Of a stretch of 64,000 nucleotides of DNA, positions 41,565 through 50,026 are shown piece after piece (position 1 is the first letter of the stretch; every line of letters begins with the position of its first letter). The stretch is from Enhydrobacter sp. (GTDB lineage: Bacteria; Pseudomonadota; Alphaproteobacteria; Reyranellales; Reyranellaceae), in contig JAHCJV010000016.1 in the NCBI GenBank assembly GCA_026126105.1, positions 1 through 64,000 on the forward strand, in the 5' to 3' direction. The position numbers and the translations under genes were made by a program. The notes under the pieces were generated by a model, which searched no databases, was not told where the DNA came from, and worked only from the letters and a program-made list of their open reading frames with translations.

Positions 41565-42445
41565 GCGAGGTTCTTCTTGAAGTGGGCGATCGTACGCTCC
41601 CAGGAGAGCTTGGCGGCGGCCTCCTGGTAACGCGGTGTCGAGTTGTTGTGAAAGCCGTGCTGCGTGCCGGGATAGACATACTTCTCGTAAGGTGCGTTGA
41701 TTTCTTTCAGCGCCTTCTCGAAGTCCGGATACATCGCGTTGATGCGCTCGTCGTTCTCGGCGAGCTGGATCAGCAGCGGCGCCTTGATTTGCGGCACCGC
41801 CGCTATTGGCGGTGCGGCGCCGTAGTAGGGCACCGCGGCCTGCAGGTCGGCGCCCATGGTGACAGCCAGGAAGTTCGTCGTGCCGCCGCCCCAGCAGAAG
41901 CCGGTGACGCCCAGCTTGCCGGAGGAGAGCGCGTGGCTCTTCAGGTACTTGGCGCTATTCAGCATGTCGGTCCGCAGCTTGGCCTGATCGAGCTTGGCCT
42001 GCAGCTCGCGGCCGTCATCGTCGTTGCCGGGATAGCCGCCAACGGGGAAAAGGCCATCCGGCGCGAGCGCGAGGAAGCCATCGGTGGCGGCGCGTCGGGC
42101 GACGTCCTCGATGTAGGGATTGAGGCCGCGATTCTCGTGGATCACCAGCACGACCGGAAACGGCCCGTTGCCCTTGGGCTGCACGAGATAGCCGCGCATC
42201 GTGCCCGAGCTGCCCCCCGGCGAGTCGTAGGTGACGTACTGCGCCTTGATGCGCTCGTCGGTGAAGGAGATGGTCTGGGCGTTGGCGTAGCGCGGCATCA
42301 GTGCCTGCGCCATCGCGAGGCCACCGGCGACCAGCGCCGCCTGCTGAAGGAAGGCGCGACGGTCCATGCGGCCGTGGCAATACTCGTCGTAGAGGTCGAA
42401 AACGCGCTGATCGATCCAGTCGTGCTGCCTGACGTGTCCGTCCAT
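41561..42445 (-). CDS. dienelactone hydrolase family protein with Tat signal
   Basis: A 294-residue alpha/beta hydrolase of the carboxymethylenebutenolidase (YghX-like) family. An R-R-A-F-L-Q-Q twin-arginine motif and hydrophobic run, then R-Y-A-N-A-Q, suggest export to the periplasm. The nucleophile is Cys in G-F-C-W-G-G, the acid Asp/Glu is near E-N-D-E-R, and the His is in G-T-Q-H-G-F. It lies between the CoA-transferase (11 bp away) and the deacetylase-like gene. Natural substrate unknown. Confidence 0.88.
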   Translation of the reverse strand: MDGHVRQHDWIDQRVFDLYDEYCHGRMDRRAFLQQAALVAGGLAMAQALMPRYANAQTISFTDERIKAQYVTYDSPGGSSGTMRGYLVQPKGNGPFPVVLVIHENRGLNPYIEDVARRAATDGFLALAPDGLFPVGGYPGNDDDGRELQAKLDQAKLRTDMLNSAKYLKSHALSSGKLGVTGFCWGGGTTNFLAVTMGADLQAAVPYYGAAPPIAAVPQIKAPLLIQLAENDERINAMYPDFEKALKEINAPYEKYVYPGTQHGFHNNSTPRYQEAAAKLSWERTIAHFKKNLA

Positions 42446-42456
42446 CGCTGCCTCCC

Positions 42457-43629
42457 TCAGGTCCCTGCGATCGCCTTGGCCTCTTTGAGGGCCGCGATCT
42501 CTCCGTCGCTATAGCCGACTTCGCGCATGATCTCGACCGTGTGCTGGCCCACCATCGGCGACTTGCGCCTCACTTTTACGGGAGCGTCGGAGAGCTTGAT
42601 CGGGTTGTTGGCCGACTTGACGGGGCCGATGCCAGGATAATCGACCTCGATCACGCTGCCCCGCGCGGCGGTATGGGCGTTGGCAACGACGTCGCTCACC
42701 TTGTAGGCAGCCGAGCAGGCCATGCCGGCGGGGATCAACTTGTCGAGCAGCTCGTCGGCCGTGTGCTGCAGGAAGAAGGCCTCGATCATTGGCTCGAGGG
42801 TCGCCCGATGGGCGACGCGGTCCGTGTTGGAGGCGAAGCGCGCATCCGCCAGCCAATCCTGCCGGCCGAGCGCCGTGCAGAGCACCTTCCAGAAAGCGTC
42901 GTTGGTGCAGGCCACGAATACCGGCTGGGTCTTCGTCGGGAACACCCGCAACGGGCAGAGGATCGTGTTCGACGTTCCCATGCGCTCGGGGTTCTCGCCC
43001 GTGATCCCGTGGTTGGTGATCCAATGGCTCATCAGGTGAATGCCGACGTCGAACAGCGACACGTCGATCCGCTGGCCCTTGCCGGTCTTGTGACGGTGCA
43101 GCAGGGCGAAAGCGATCCCATTGGCGCAGGCGAGGCCGGTGGAATAGTCGATCGGTGCGGTGCCGACGCGGCACATCTCGCCCTTGTAGGGGCCCGTCGC
43201 CTCCATCAACCCGATCTCGGCCTGGATGCAGGGATCGTACCCGGCGCGATGGGAATAAGGTCCAGTCTGGCCGTAACCCGAGATGGAAGCATAGACCAGG
43301 CGGGCGTTCTCCTTCGAGACGACCTCCCAGCCGAAGCCGAGCTTGTCGATCACGCCCGGCGTGAAGGCTTCCATGAAGACGTCGGCCTTCTTCACAAGCC
43401 GCATCAGCACCTCGCGGCCACCGGCGGTGCGCAGGTCGACCGCAAGCCCGCGCTTGTTGCGATTCATCGACGGCACCCAGGCACCGCCGAAATGCGGCCG
43501 GAAATGCTCGCCGTGCAGCGGCTCGACCTTGATCACATCGGCGCCCATGTCGCCCAGGATCTGGCCGGCGGTCGGTCCGGCGATGGCTTGAGTGAGGTCG
43601 AGGACGAGGGTGTCGGATAAGGGGAGCAT
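42457..43629 (-). CDS. class III CoA-transferase (CaiB/BaiF family)
   Basis: A 390-residue family III acyl-CoA:carboxylate CoA-transferase. It begins L-P-L-S-D-T-L-V-L-D-L-T-Q-A-I-A-G-P-T-A and carries D-V-I-K-V-E, N-R-N-K-R-G, G-Y-D-P-C-I-Q-A-E-I-G-L-M (with the catalytic Asp) and D-V-S-L-F-D. ATG 43629 is chosen because the frame upstream runs through the repeat at 43795 and reads the artefact F-L-R-Y-A-Q-D-D. It starts the operon 43629-38783. Confidence 0.92.
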   Translation of the reverse strand: MLPLSDTLVLDLTQAIAGPTAGQILGDMGADVIKVEPLHGEHFRPHFGGAWVPSMNRNKRGLAVDLRTAGGREVLMRLVKKADVFMEAFTPGVIDKLGFGWEVVSKENARLVYASISGYGQTGPYSHRAGYDPCIQAEIGLMEATGPYKGEMCRVGTAPIDYSTGLACANGIAFALLHRHKTGKGQRIDVSLFDVGIHLMSHWITNHGITGENPERMGTSNTILCPLRVFPTKTQPVFVACTNDAFWKVLCTALGRQDWLADARFASNTDRVAHRATLEPMIEAFFLQHTADELLDKLIPAGMACSAAYKVSDVVANAHTAARGSVIEVDYPGIGPVKSANNPIKLSDAPVKVRRKSPMVGQHTVEIMREVGYSDGEIAALKEAKAIAGT

Positions 43630-43794
43630 GGTCGAGCAATAGCGTTGGATGGCCGTCGAGACCAGCCTTGGGCCGAGCGGCTTTCGCTCCGCAAAGCTGC
43701 TCTCGCTCCGCTTACGTTCTCGAGCTGCACGCAGGTAAGAAGCTTCTTCCTGTTGAACGACACCAGATCTGCAGGCTCGGCGCTGTCTCCTGAT

Positions 43795-43882
43795 GTCGTC
43801 CTGAGCGTAGCGAAGGAACTCGCGCTGCTTCGGAGAGCGCTTGTTCAAGTGGCGCTTGATCCTTCGCTCCGCTCAGGATGAC
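43795..43882. repeat. inverted repeat, REP-like family B
   Basis: Left arm GTCGTCCTGAGCGTAGCGAA onward (43795-43817) pairs with 43860-43882 (three differences) across a 42-nt spacer. It is a fourth copy of the CCTGAGCG..AGCGAAGGA element. It occupies the gene-free stretch 43630-43919 between the CoA-transferase operon and the small gene at 43920; I see nothing else there. Confidence 0.85.
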
Positions 43883-43919
43883 AAGAGGGACATGTCTTAC
43901 AGTTCCGAGTATGGCCTCG

Positions 43920-44144
43920 TCACGACTTCTTGCCGCGCTTGCGAGCGGCCTTGTTCTTGAGCTTCTTCAGACGCTCTCGCACACGCCTGAATGCCTCGGC
44001 GGCAGGCACGACCTTGCCCTGCTGCACCTGGAGTTCGCCAAGCTCGAGAATCCTGAGAAGGATCAAGGCCTTCTCGCACGCTTCGATGTCGGCTGGTGAT
44101 CCCGACTTGGGTAGAAAGTGTCGAGGCATGCTAGATTTGCGCAT
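43920..44144 (-). CDS. small basic protein, possibly antitoxin-like
   Basis: A 74-residue protein, unrecognised with certainty. After M-R-K-S-S it has a helical segment with L-G-E-L-Q-V-Q-Q-G-K-V-V-P-A-A-E-A-F-R-R-V, which resembles the C-terminal part of small antitoxins or regulators (a G-K/R-V-x3-E-E-x3-R pattern), and ends in a lysine-arginine tail K-N-K-A-A-R-K-R-G-K-K. It is divergent from the hydrolase at 44181 with 36 bp between them. A chance frame cannot be excluded; no partner toxin is adjacent. Confidence 0.5.
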   Translation of the reverse strand: MRKSSMPRHFLPKSGSPADIEACEKALILLRILELGELQVQQGKVVPAAEAFRRVRERLKKLKNKAARKRGKKS

Positions 44145-44180
44145 CGTATCTCAGAATAGCCTAAGGGCCTTGGAGTTGCC

Positions 44181-45422
44181 ATGACCACCGCCGACCGCCC
44201 CAATCTCAGGATCGATGCCGATCGCCTGTGGTCGAGCCTGATGGAGCTGGGCCAGATCGGGGGCACGGAAAAGGGAGGCGTGTGCCGCATCGCGTTGACC
44301 GATCTCGACAGGATCGGGCGCGACCTGTTCGTGCGCTGGGCGAAGGAGGCGGGCTGCACCATCAAGGTCGACCAGCTCGGCAACATCTTCGCCCGCCGCG
44401 AAGGGCGCGATCCGTCGAAGGCGCCGATCATGACCGGCAGCCATCTCGACACCCAGCCGACCGGGGGCAAGTTCGACGGCGCGTATGGCGTCATGGCGGG
44501 GCTCGAGGTGCTGCGCGTGCTGCACGATTCGAACTACGTCACGGAAGCGCCGATCGAGGTTGCGGTGTGGACCAACGAGGAAGGCTGCCGCTTCGCGCCG
44601 GCGATGGTGGCGTCGGGCGTGTTCGGCGGCGCCTTCGAGCTCGACTACGCGCTCGGCATCAAGGACCGCGACGGTGTCACCTTCGGCGAGGCGCTCAGGA
44701 AGATCGGCTATGACGGGCCGGAGGCGGTCGGTGGTCGGCCGATCGGAGCGTTCTTCGAGGCGCATATCGAGCAGGGCCCGATCCTCGAGCGCGAGAAGAA
44801 GACGATCGGCGTCGTTACCGGCGCGCAGGGGCAGCGCTGGTACGAGATCAGCTGGACCGGCATGGAGAGCCATGCGGGCACCACACCCATGGAAGGCCGT
44901 CGCGATGCGCTGGTCGGCGCCGCCGAGCTGATCGTCGAATGCCGCCGTATCGGCAACCGACCGAACGGCCGCTCGACCATCGGCGTGATCGAGAGCCGGC
45001 CGCAGTCGCGCAACACCATTCCCGGCCGCGTGTTCATGACGGTCGACTTCCGCCATCCCGACGACGGCGAGCTCACGAGGATGGATGCCGAGATGCGTGC
45101 CGCCGCGGCGGACATCGCGAAGCGCCACCGGCTCGAAGTGAAAATCGAGCAGATCTGGTATTTCCCGCCGTCGCCCTTCGCCAAGGAGCTGGTCGAGTCG
45201 GTGCGCCGTGCGGCGGGGCAGGCGGGCTATCCGCATATGGATATCGTGAGCGGCGCGGGCCACGACGCCTGTTACGTCTCGAGGGTCGCGCCGACCGCGA
45301 TGGTCTTCGTGCCCTGCAAGGACGGCATCAGCCACAACGAGATCGAGGACGCCAGCAAGGTCGATATCGGCGCGGGCTGCCAGATCCTCCTGCAGGCGAT
45401 GGTCGAGCGCGCCAACGCGTGA
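44181..45422 (+). CDS. M20-family amidohydrolase (N-carbamoyl-L-amino acid hydrolase/allantoate amidohydrolase type)
   Basis: A 413-residue zinc amidase of the AmaB/HyuC/AllC group. Metal ligands: His88 (G-S-H-L-D), Asp99 (F-D-G) and Glu134 (N-E-E-G-x-R-F), then E-A-H-I-E-Q-G and a final H-N-E/E-I-E segment. Its dimerisation domain (M-E-S-H-A-G-T-T-P) is typical. It could cleave an N-carbamoyl amino acid or ureido compound. It overlaps a BenE-type transporter gene by 4 bp, so import and hydrolysis may be coupled. Confidence 0.9.
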   Translation: MTTADRPNLRIDADRLWSSLMELGQIGGTEKGGVCRIALTDLDRIGRDLFVRWAKEAGCTIKVDQLGNIFARREGRDPSKAPIMTGSHLDTQPTGGKFDGAYGVMAGLEVLRVLHDSNYVTEAPIEVAVWTNEEGCRFAPAMVASGVFGGAFELDYALGIKDRDGVTFGEALRKIGYDGPEAVGGRPIGAFFEAHIEQGPILEREKKTIGVVTGAQGQRWYEISWTGMESHAGTTPMEGRRDALVGAAELIVECRRIGNRPNGRSTIGVIESRPQSRNTIPGRVFMTVDFRHPDDGELTRMDAEMRAAAADIAKRHRLEVKIEQIWYFPPSPFAKELVESVRRAAGQAGYPHMDIVSGAGHDACYVSRVAPTAMVFVPCKDGISHNEIEDASKVDIGAGCQILLQAMVERANA

Positions 45423-46573
45423 GATCGGGTCTCGTCTCGGCCGCGTCGGCGGCGCTGGTCGCCACCGTCGCCGGCGTCGGCGGCACCTTGCCGGTCGTGC
45501 TGGCTGCGGCGCAGGCCGTCGGCGCGACGCCGGAGCAAGCGAGCTCGTGGGTTTCAGGCCTTGGTCTCGCGACAGCCATCAGCGCGCTGATCCTGAGCGT
45601 GCGCTATCGCATGCCGATCATCACCGCCTGGTCGACGCCGGGCGCGGCGCTGATCGCCTCCAGCTCGGCCGTGCCGAGCTTCCGTGCCGCGGTCGGCGCC
45701 TTCGTGATCGCCGCCGCCTTGATCCTGGTCACGGCGGCGGTCCGGCCACTTGCGCGTCTGATCGAGAGGATTCCCGGCAGCATCGCCGCCGCCATGCTGG
45801 GCGGAATCCTGCTCCGTCTGGTCGTGGCGATGGTCGAGCAGGTGCCGAGCCAGCCGCTGCTGGTGCTGTCACTGATCGCCTTGTTCCTCGTCGCGCGCCA
45901 CCTCCTTCCGGCAATGGCCTCGCTGATCGTTCTTGCGGCGGGCGCGGCGCTGGCCTGGGGACTGGGCCTGGTGCAGCCGATCCCGCCGCTCGGCATCTCC
46001 GGCTTGACCCTCGCGCTGCCGGCTTGGGATCCGGCGACGCTGATCGGGCTCGGCGTGCCGCTTTATCTCGTGACCATGGCGTCGCAGAACCTGCCGGGCT
46101 TCGCGGTGTTGCGCGCCTCGGGCTATCATCCGCCGACCCAGCCCGTGCTCGCCGTGACCGGCGCGGCGTCGTTCGGCACCGCTTTCCTCGGCGCACACAC
46201 CTCGAACCTGGCAGCGATCTCGGCCGCGCTCTGCACTGGCCCCGACGCCCATCCCGATCCAGCCAGGCGTTGGATCACCGGTCCGTTGTACGCGCTGTGG
46301 TGGGGCCTGATCGCCTTATTCGGTGCGTCGTTGGTCGGGCTGTTCGGTGCGCTTCCGCCGGCATTGCTGACGACCGTCGCGGGCACCGCGCTGCTGGGGT
46401 CGATGGCAGGGGCGCTGGGCAGCGCGCTCGGACCGGAGAAGGATCGGTTGGCCGCCGCGGGAACGCTCGCTGTCACTGCCTCGGGTGTTACCTTTCTCGG
46501 CATTGGCTCGGCCTTCTGGGGCCTCGTGTTCGGCCTGGCGGTGCTGGCGCTGGAACGCCTTTTCAGGCGATGA
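45419..46573 (+). CDS. BenE-family benzoate/H+ symporter-like transporter
   Basis: A 384-residue membrane protein with about eleven helices; the N-terminus A-A-L-V-A-T-V-A-G-V-G-G-T-L-P and T-A-W-S-T-P-G-A-A-L, together with the A-S-Q-N-L-P-G motif, are BenE signatures. The start GTG 45419 overlaps the stop of the amidohydrolase, so the two are translationally coupled. Although the family is named for benzoate, substrates in the group vary, and the partner amidase suggests it may carry a carbamoylated or aromatic acid. Confidence 0.85.
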   Translation: MRSGLVSAASAALVATVAGVGGTLPVVLAAAQAVGATPEQASSWVSGLGLATAISALILSVRYRMPIITAWSTPGAALIASSSAVPSFRAAVGAFVIAAALILVTAAVRPLARLIERIPGSIAAAMLGGILLRLVVAMVEQVPSQPLLVLSLIALFLVARHLLPAMASLIVLAAGAALAWGLGLVQPIPPLGISGLTLALPAWDPATLIGLGVPLYLVTMASQNLPGFAVLRASGYHPPTQPVLAVTGAASFGTAFLGAHTSNLAAISAALCTGPDAHPDPARRWITGPLYALWWGLIALFGASLVGLFGALPPALLTTVAGTALLGSMAGALGSALGPEKDRLAAAGTLAVTASGVTFLGIGSAFWGLVFGLAVLALERLFRR

Positions 46574-46625
46574 CGACGCGGACCATCACGTATCGGTGAC
46601 AGCAGGAACATCTGCTGTACCGAGT

Positions 46626-46656
46626 CAATTGCCACGTGCTTATCTGGCAATTGCCA
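46626..46656 (+). promoter_or_regulatory. dyad upstream of the TVP38-flavoprotein operon
   Basis: CAATTGCCA (46626-46634) and TGGCAATTG (46645-46653) are perfect 9-bp arms; the right arm extends into the 12-bp palindrome TGGCAATTGCCA (46645-46656). It lies 34 bp before the first gene of the operon, so it is an operator candidate; no regulator gene is adjacent. Confidence 0.5.
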
Positions 46657-46689
46657 GTTGGAGGTGCGACGGGCAGCAAGGAAAGCGAT

Positions 46690-47394
46690 ATGGCGGACGC
46701 TACGACGAGGAGCCGTGCCGTGCTCTGGATCGGAGTGGCGGCCATGCTTGTCGCCCTGACAGTCGCCTGGCTGTTCCTGCCGGCAAAGGAATGGGCCGAG
46801 GCGTTCCACCGGTGGGTAGAGGGGCTCGGTATCTGGGGTCCTATCGCCTTCGGCCTCGTCTATGTCGTGGCCGTCGTGGCACTGGCGCCGGCGAGTGCCC
46901 TGACGATCGCTGGCGGCCTGGCGTTCGGCTTCTGGGCGTTCCCTCTGGTTCTCGTGTCCGCAACCGTCGGGGCGGCGCTTGCCTTCCTCGTATCGCGGGC
47001 GTTTCTGCGAGACAGAGTGAAGCGCTTCATCGAGCCGCGGGGCAAGCTCAGAGCGATCGATAATGCAGTGAGCGAAGAAGGGTGGAAAATTGTCGGCCTG
47101 TTGAGGCTGAGCCCGATTTTCCCCTTCAATCTGCAGAACTACTTCTTCGGCGCGACCCGAATTCGCTTCGTGCCCTATCTTGCTGCCACCGCCGTGGGTA
47201 TCGCGCCGGGGACCCTCGTCTACGTCTATCTCGGTACGCTTGGCAAAGTGGCGGGAGACGGCGACGACGGGGGAACGCTCAAATGGCTGTTCTTCGCCAT
47301 CGGACTTGTCGCCACCATCGCCGTTGCGGTCTTCGTCACGCGCGAGGCCCGGGAGAAGCTGAAGGAAGCCGGCGTCGGCGAGGAGAACAGGTGA
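46690..47394 (+). CDS. TVP38/TMEM64 family membrane protein
   Basis: A 234-residue inner-membrane protein with a VTT (DedA-like) domain: A-L-A-P-A-S-A-L-T-I-A-G-G-L-A-F-G-F after the second helix, then the re-entrant loop and R-L-S-P-I-F-P-F-N-L-Q-N-Y, which is diagnostic. DedA/VTT proteins are thought to flip or transport phospholipids. ATG 46690 has AAGGA upstream and replaces an earlier in-frame ATG (46636). The next gene is 29 bp on. Confidence 0.9.
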   Translation: MADATTRSRAVLWIGVAAMLVALTVAWLFLPAKEWAEAFHRWVEGLGIWGPIAFGLVYVVAVVALAPASALTIAGGLAFGFWAFPLVLVSATVGAALAFLVSRAFLRDRVKRFIEPRGKLRAIDNAVSEEGWKIVGLLRLSPIFPFNLQNYFFGATRIRFVPYLAATAVGIAPGTLVYVYLGTLGKVAGDGDDGGTLKWLFFAIGLVATIAVAVFVTREAREKLKEAGVGEENR

Positions 47395-47423
47395 GGCAAC
47401 GTCAACCGTCGGAGAGCTGACGC

Positions 47424-48857
47424 ATGGCGCATATCGAGTGCGAGGTCTGCATCATCGGCGCGGGCTCGGCCGGCCTGTCGGTGGCGGCGGGACTGAGCCA
47501 GCTCGGCCTGGGAACAGTTCTGATCGAGCATCGCGAGATGGGAGGCGAATGCCTCAATACCGGGTGCGTTCCGTCAAAGGCTCTGCTGGCGGCCGGCAAT
47601 GCTGCGCATCATGACGGGGCGGCCGAATTTCCCGGCCTGTCGAAGGCGGCAGCTGCCGGCGTCGATTTTGCAGCGGTGAAGTCCGGCCTGGCCGAAGTCA
47701 TCGCCGCCATCGCGCCCAAGGACTCGGTGCAACGCTTCGAAGGTCTCGGTGTGCGGGTGCTGAAGAACCGCGCGACGTTCATCGATCGCCGCACGGTCCG
47801 GGCGGGCGACGATACCGTACGGGCCGGGCGGTTCGTCATCGCGACGGGATCCGATGCAGCCGTGCCGGCGGTGCCCGGGCTTTCCGCCGAACGTGTTCTC
47901 ACCAACGAGACAGTATTCGCCCTGCGCGACAAGCCGGACCACCTCCTGATCCTGGGCGGTGGCCCTGTCGGGATCGAGATGGCACTGGCGCACCGCCGTC
48001 TCGGCGTAGCTGTCACTGTCGTCCAGAAATCCTCGATCCTGCCGCGCGACGAGCCGGAGCTCGTGGAGATCCTCCGCGGCGTCTTGCGGCGGGAAGAAAT
48101 CGACCTTCTGGAAGGATCGGATGTCACGTCCATTCGGCATGCGCCGGATGGCGTCATCATGACGATCCGGCGTGCCGGACGGGAAGAGCTGATCACCGGA
48201 TCGCATCTTCTCGTCGCGGCCGGGCGTGCGCCGCGCGTCTCCGGGTTGGGCCTCGACGCCGCCGGGATCGAGCATACGGCGCGCGGCATCGTCGTCGACT
48301 CGCGGCTGCGCACGACGCAACGTCACGTTTTCGCACTGGGCGACGTGATCGACGCGCCGCGGTTCACCCACGTGGCGGCCTATCAGGCGGGCATCGTCGT
48401 CCGCAACATGGCGTTCCGGCTACCAGCCAAGGTCGACTATGGATCCGTGCCCTGGGTGACCTACACCGATCCTGAGCTCGCCCATGTCGGCGTCACGGAA
48501 TACGAGGCCCGCAAGCAATTCGGTGACGAGGTCCGCATCGAGTCTGTGTCCCTGGAAGAGAACGATCGGGCCATTGCCGAGCGCCGCGTCGACGGGGCGA
48601 TCAAGATCGTGCTGGGTCGCCGTGACCGCATCCTGGGGGTCTCGATCCTGGCGCCCGCCGCCGGGGAAATGATCGGCCTGTGGTGCCTCGCCATCAAGCG
48701 CAAGCTGCCGCTGCGCGCGATCGCCGAGCTGATGCTGCCCTATCCGACGATGAGCGAGATCGGCAAGGCCGCCGCCGGCCAGCACTACAGGGCGACCCTG
48801 TTCGGCAGGACGACCCGGCGGGTGGTTCGGGCCCTGCAGCTGCTGCCGCGATGGTAG
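47424..48857 (+). CDS. MerA/dihydrolipoamide dehydrogenase-like flavoprotein
   Basis: A 477-residue NAD(P)H:disulfide oxidoreductase with FAD motif G-A-G-S-A-G-L-S near 12-19, redox cysteines C43-L-N-T-G-C48, a second G-G-G-P-V-G-I-E nucleotide site, and G-D-V-I-D near 300. At the C-terminus, the catalytic His-x-H-P-T of dihydrolipoamide dehydrogenase is replaced by P-Y-P-T-M-S-E, as in MerA-like proteins, so it is unlikely to use lipoamide. There is no N-terminal HMA domain and no mer operon, hence mercury reduction is unlikely. It sits between TVP38 and another flavoprotein gene. Confidence 0.9.
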   Translation: MAHIECEVCIIGAGSAGLSVAAGLSQLGLGTVLIEHREMGGECLNTGCVPSKALLAAGNAAHHDGAAEFPGLSKAAAAGVDFAAVKSGLAEVIAAIAPKDSVQRFEGLGVRVLKNRATFIDRRTVRAGDDTVRAGRFVIATGSDAAVPAVPGLSAERVLTNETVFALRDKPDHLLILGGGPVGIEMALAHRRLGVAVTVVQKSSILPRDEPELVEILRGVLRREEIDLLEGSDVTSIRHAPDGVIMTIRRAGREELITGSHLLVAAGRAPRVSGLGLDAAGIEHTARGIVVDSRLRTTQRHVFALGDVIDAPRFTHVAAYQAGIVVRNMAFRLPAKVDYGSVPWVTYTDPELAHVGVTEYEARKQFGDEVRIESVSLEENDRAIAERRVDGAIKIVLGRRDRILGVSILAPAAGEMIGLWCLAIKRKLPLRAIAELMLPYPTMSEIGKAAAGQHYRATLFGRTTRRVVRALQLLPRW

Positions 48858-50020
48858 CGACCGGCGAGCTTTCGAACGTCGTGCTCGTCGGCGCCGGGCA
48901 TGCCCATGTCGAGGTGCTGCGGTCTTTCGCCCAGGACCCGCCGCGCGGCATCCGGCTCATCCTCGTCACGCGGACGCGGCAGGCGTACTATTCGGGAATG
49001 TTGCCGGGCCTGATCGCGGGGCTCTACCGACCGGACGAGACCACGATCGATAGCCGCCGGCTGGCGCACGCAGCGGGCGCGGAGATCGTCGAAGCGAACG
49101 CCGATGGACTCGATCTCCGTGCACAGCTCTTGAGGTGCGCAGGACAGCCGCCGATTCCTTACGATGTCCTGTCGTTCGATATCGGCTCCACGACCGATAT
49201 CTCCGGCATCTCGGGCGCTGGCGAGCACACGGTTCCCGTCAGGCCCATCGACGGCTTCCTGGAGAGGTTCGAAGCGCTTCGTCGGCGCGTCTTGTCTGCC
49301 ACAGGGACGACCAGGATCGCCATCGTCGGCGGCGGTGCAGCCGGGGTCGAGCTCGCGCTCTCGGTCGCGAATCGGCTGCGGGACGAGGCAAAGGGAGCGG
49401 CCGGGCGCGGTGACAGGCTGCAGTTCGTTCTGGTGTGTGGCACGTCTGAGCTCCTGCCCGATTTCCCGCCGTCCTTCCGCCGAAGGTTCCGCACTGTCCT
49501 GAAGGAAACGGGAATCGAGTTGGTTACCGGGGCTATCGCCAGCGCCGTCGAGGCCGGCCGATTGATCATCGACGGCAAGCCGCCCGTGGCGGCGGACGAG
49601 ATCCTGTGGGCGATCGGCGCGGCAGCGCCGCCATGGCTTCGCAAGACCGATCTGCCTCTCGATCGGCGGGGGTTCATCTCGGTGGATGCCGAACTCCGCG
49701 TGCTTAACCTGGAAAACGTCTTTGCGGCGGGGGATGTTGCCTCGTTCACGCCGCGGCCTCTGGCGAAGTCAGGCGTCTACGCGGTTCGCCAGGGACCGGT
49801 GATCGATCGCAATATTCGGAGCCTGCTGGCTGGCGAGCCGCTGGTGCGTTACCGGCCGCAACGCAATACGCTCTATCTCGTGTCCACCGGCAAGCGGCAT
49901 GCCATCGGAACGCGCAACGGCATCGTCGTGCCGGGACGCTGGGTGTGGCATGTCAAGGATTGGATCGATCGGCGCTGGATCGGCCGCTACAAGGCAGTAG
50001 GCGGCTCGACGGGAGAGTGA
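48851..50020 (+). CDS. NAD(P)/FAD-dependent oxidoreductase, SelD N-domain-like
   Basis: A 389-residue protein related to type II NADH dehydrogenases. It starts V-V-L-V-G-A-G-H-A-H-V-E-V-L-R, the G-H-A-H variant seen in flavoproteins fused to selenophosphate synthase in some organisms. A second nucleotide motif I-V-G-G-G-A-A-G-V-E-L-A is mid-protein, and G-D-V-A near residue 300 binds FAD. Its ATG 48851 overlaps the stop of the preceding flavoprotein gene by 7 bp. No selD is present. Electron donor and acceptor unknown. Confidence 0.88.
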   Translation: MVATGELSNVVLVGAGHAHVEVLRSFAQDPPRGIRLILVTRTRQAYYSGMLPGLIAGLYRPDETTIDSRRLAHAAGAEIVEANADGLDLRAQLLRCAGQPPIPYDVLSFDIGSTTDISGISGAGEHTVPVRPIDGFLERFEALRRRVLSATGTTRIAIVGGGAAGVELALSVANRLRDEAKGAAGRGDRLQFVLVCGTSELLPDFPPSFRRRFRTVLKETGIELVTGAIASAVEAGRLIIDGKPPVAADEILWAIGAAAPPWLRKTDLPLDRRGFISVDAELRVLNLENVFAAGDVASFTPRPLAKSGVYAVRQGPVIDRNIRSLLAGEPLVRYRPQRNTLYLVSTGKRHAIGTRNGIVVPGRWVWHVKDWIDRRWIGRYKAVGGSTGE

Positions 50021-50026
50021 TCAGGA

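Noticed and set aside
43630..43848. N-terminal extension of the CoA-transferase.
   Set aside because: The extension reads through the REP-like repeat and gives the typical repeat-derived peptide F-L-R-Y-A-Q-D-D; homologues start at M-L-P-L-S-D.
47424..48857. Classical mercury resistance gene merA.
   Set aside because: There is no HMA domain, C-terminal vicinal cysteine pair, merR, merT or merP; only general flavoprotein similarity.
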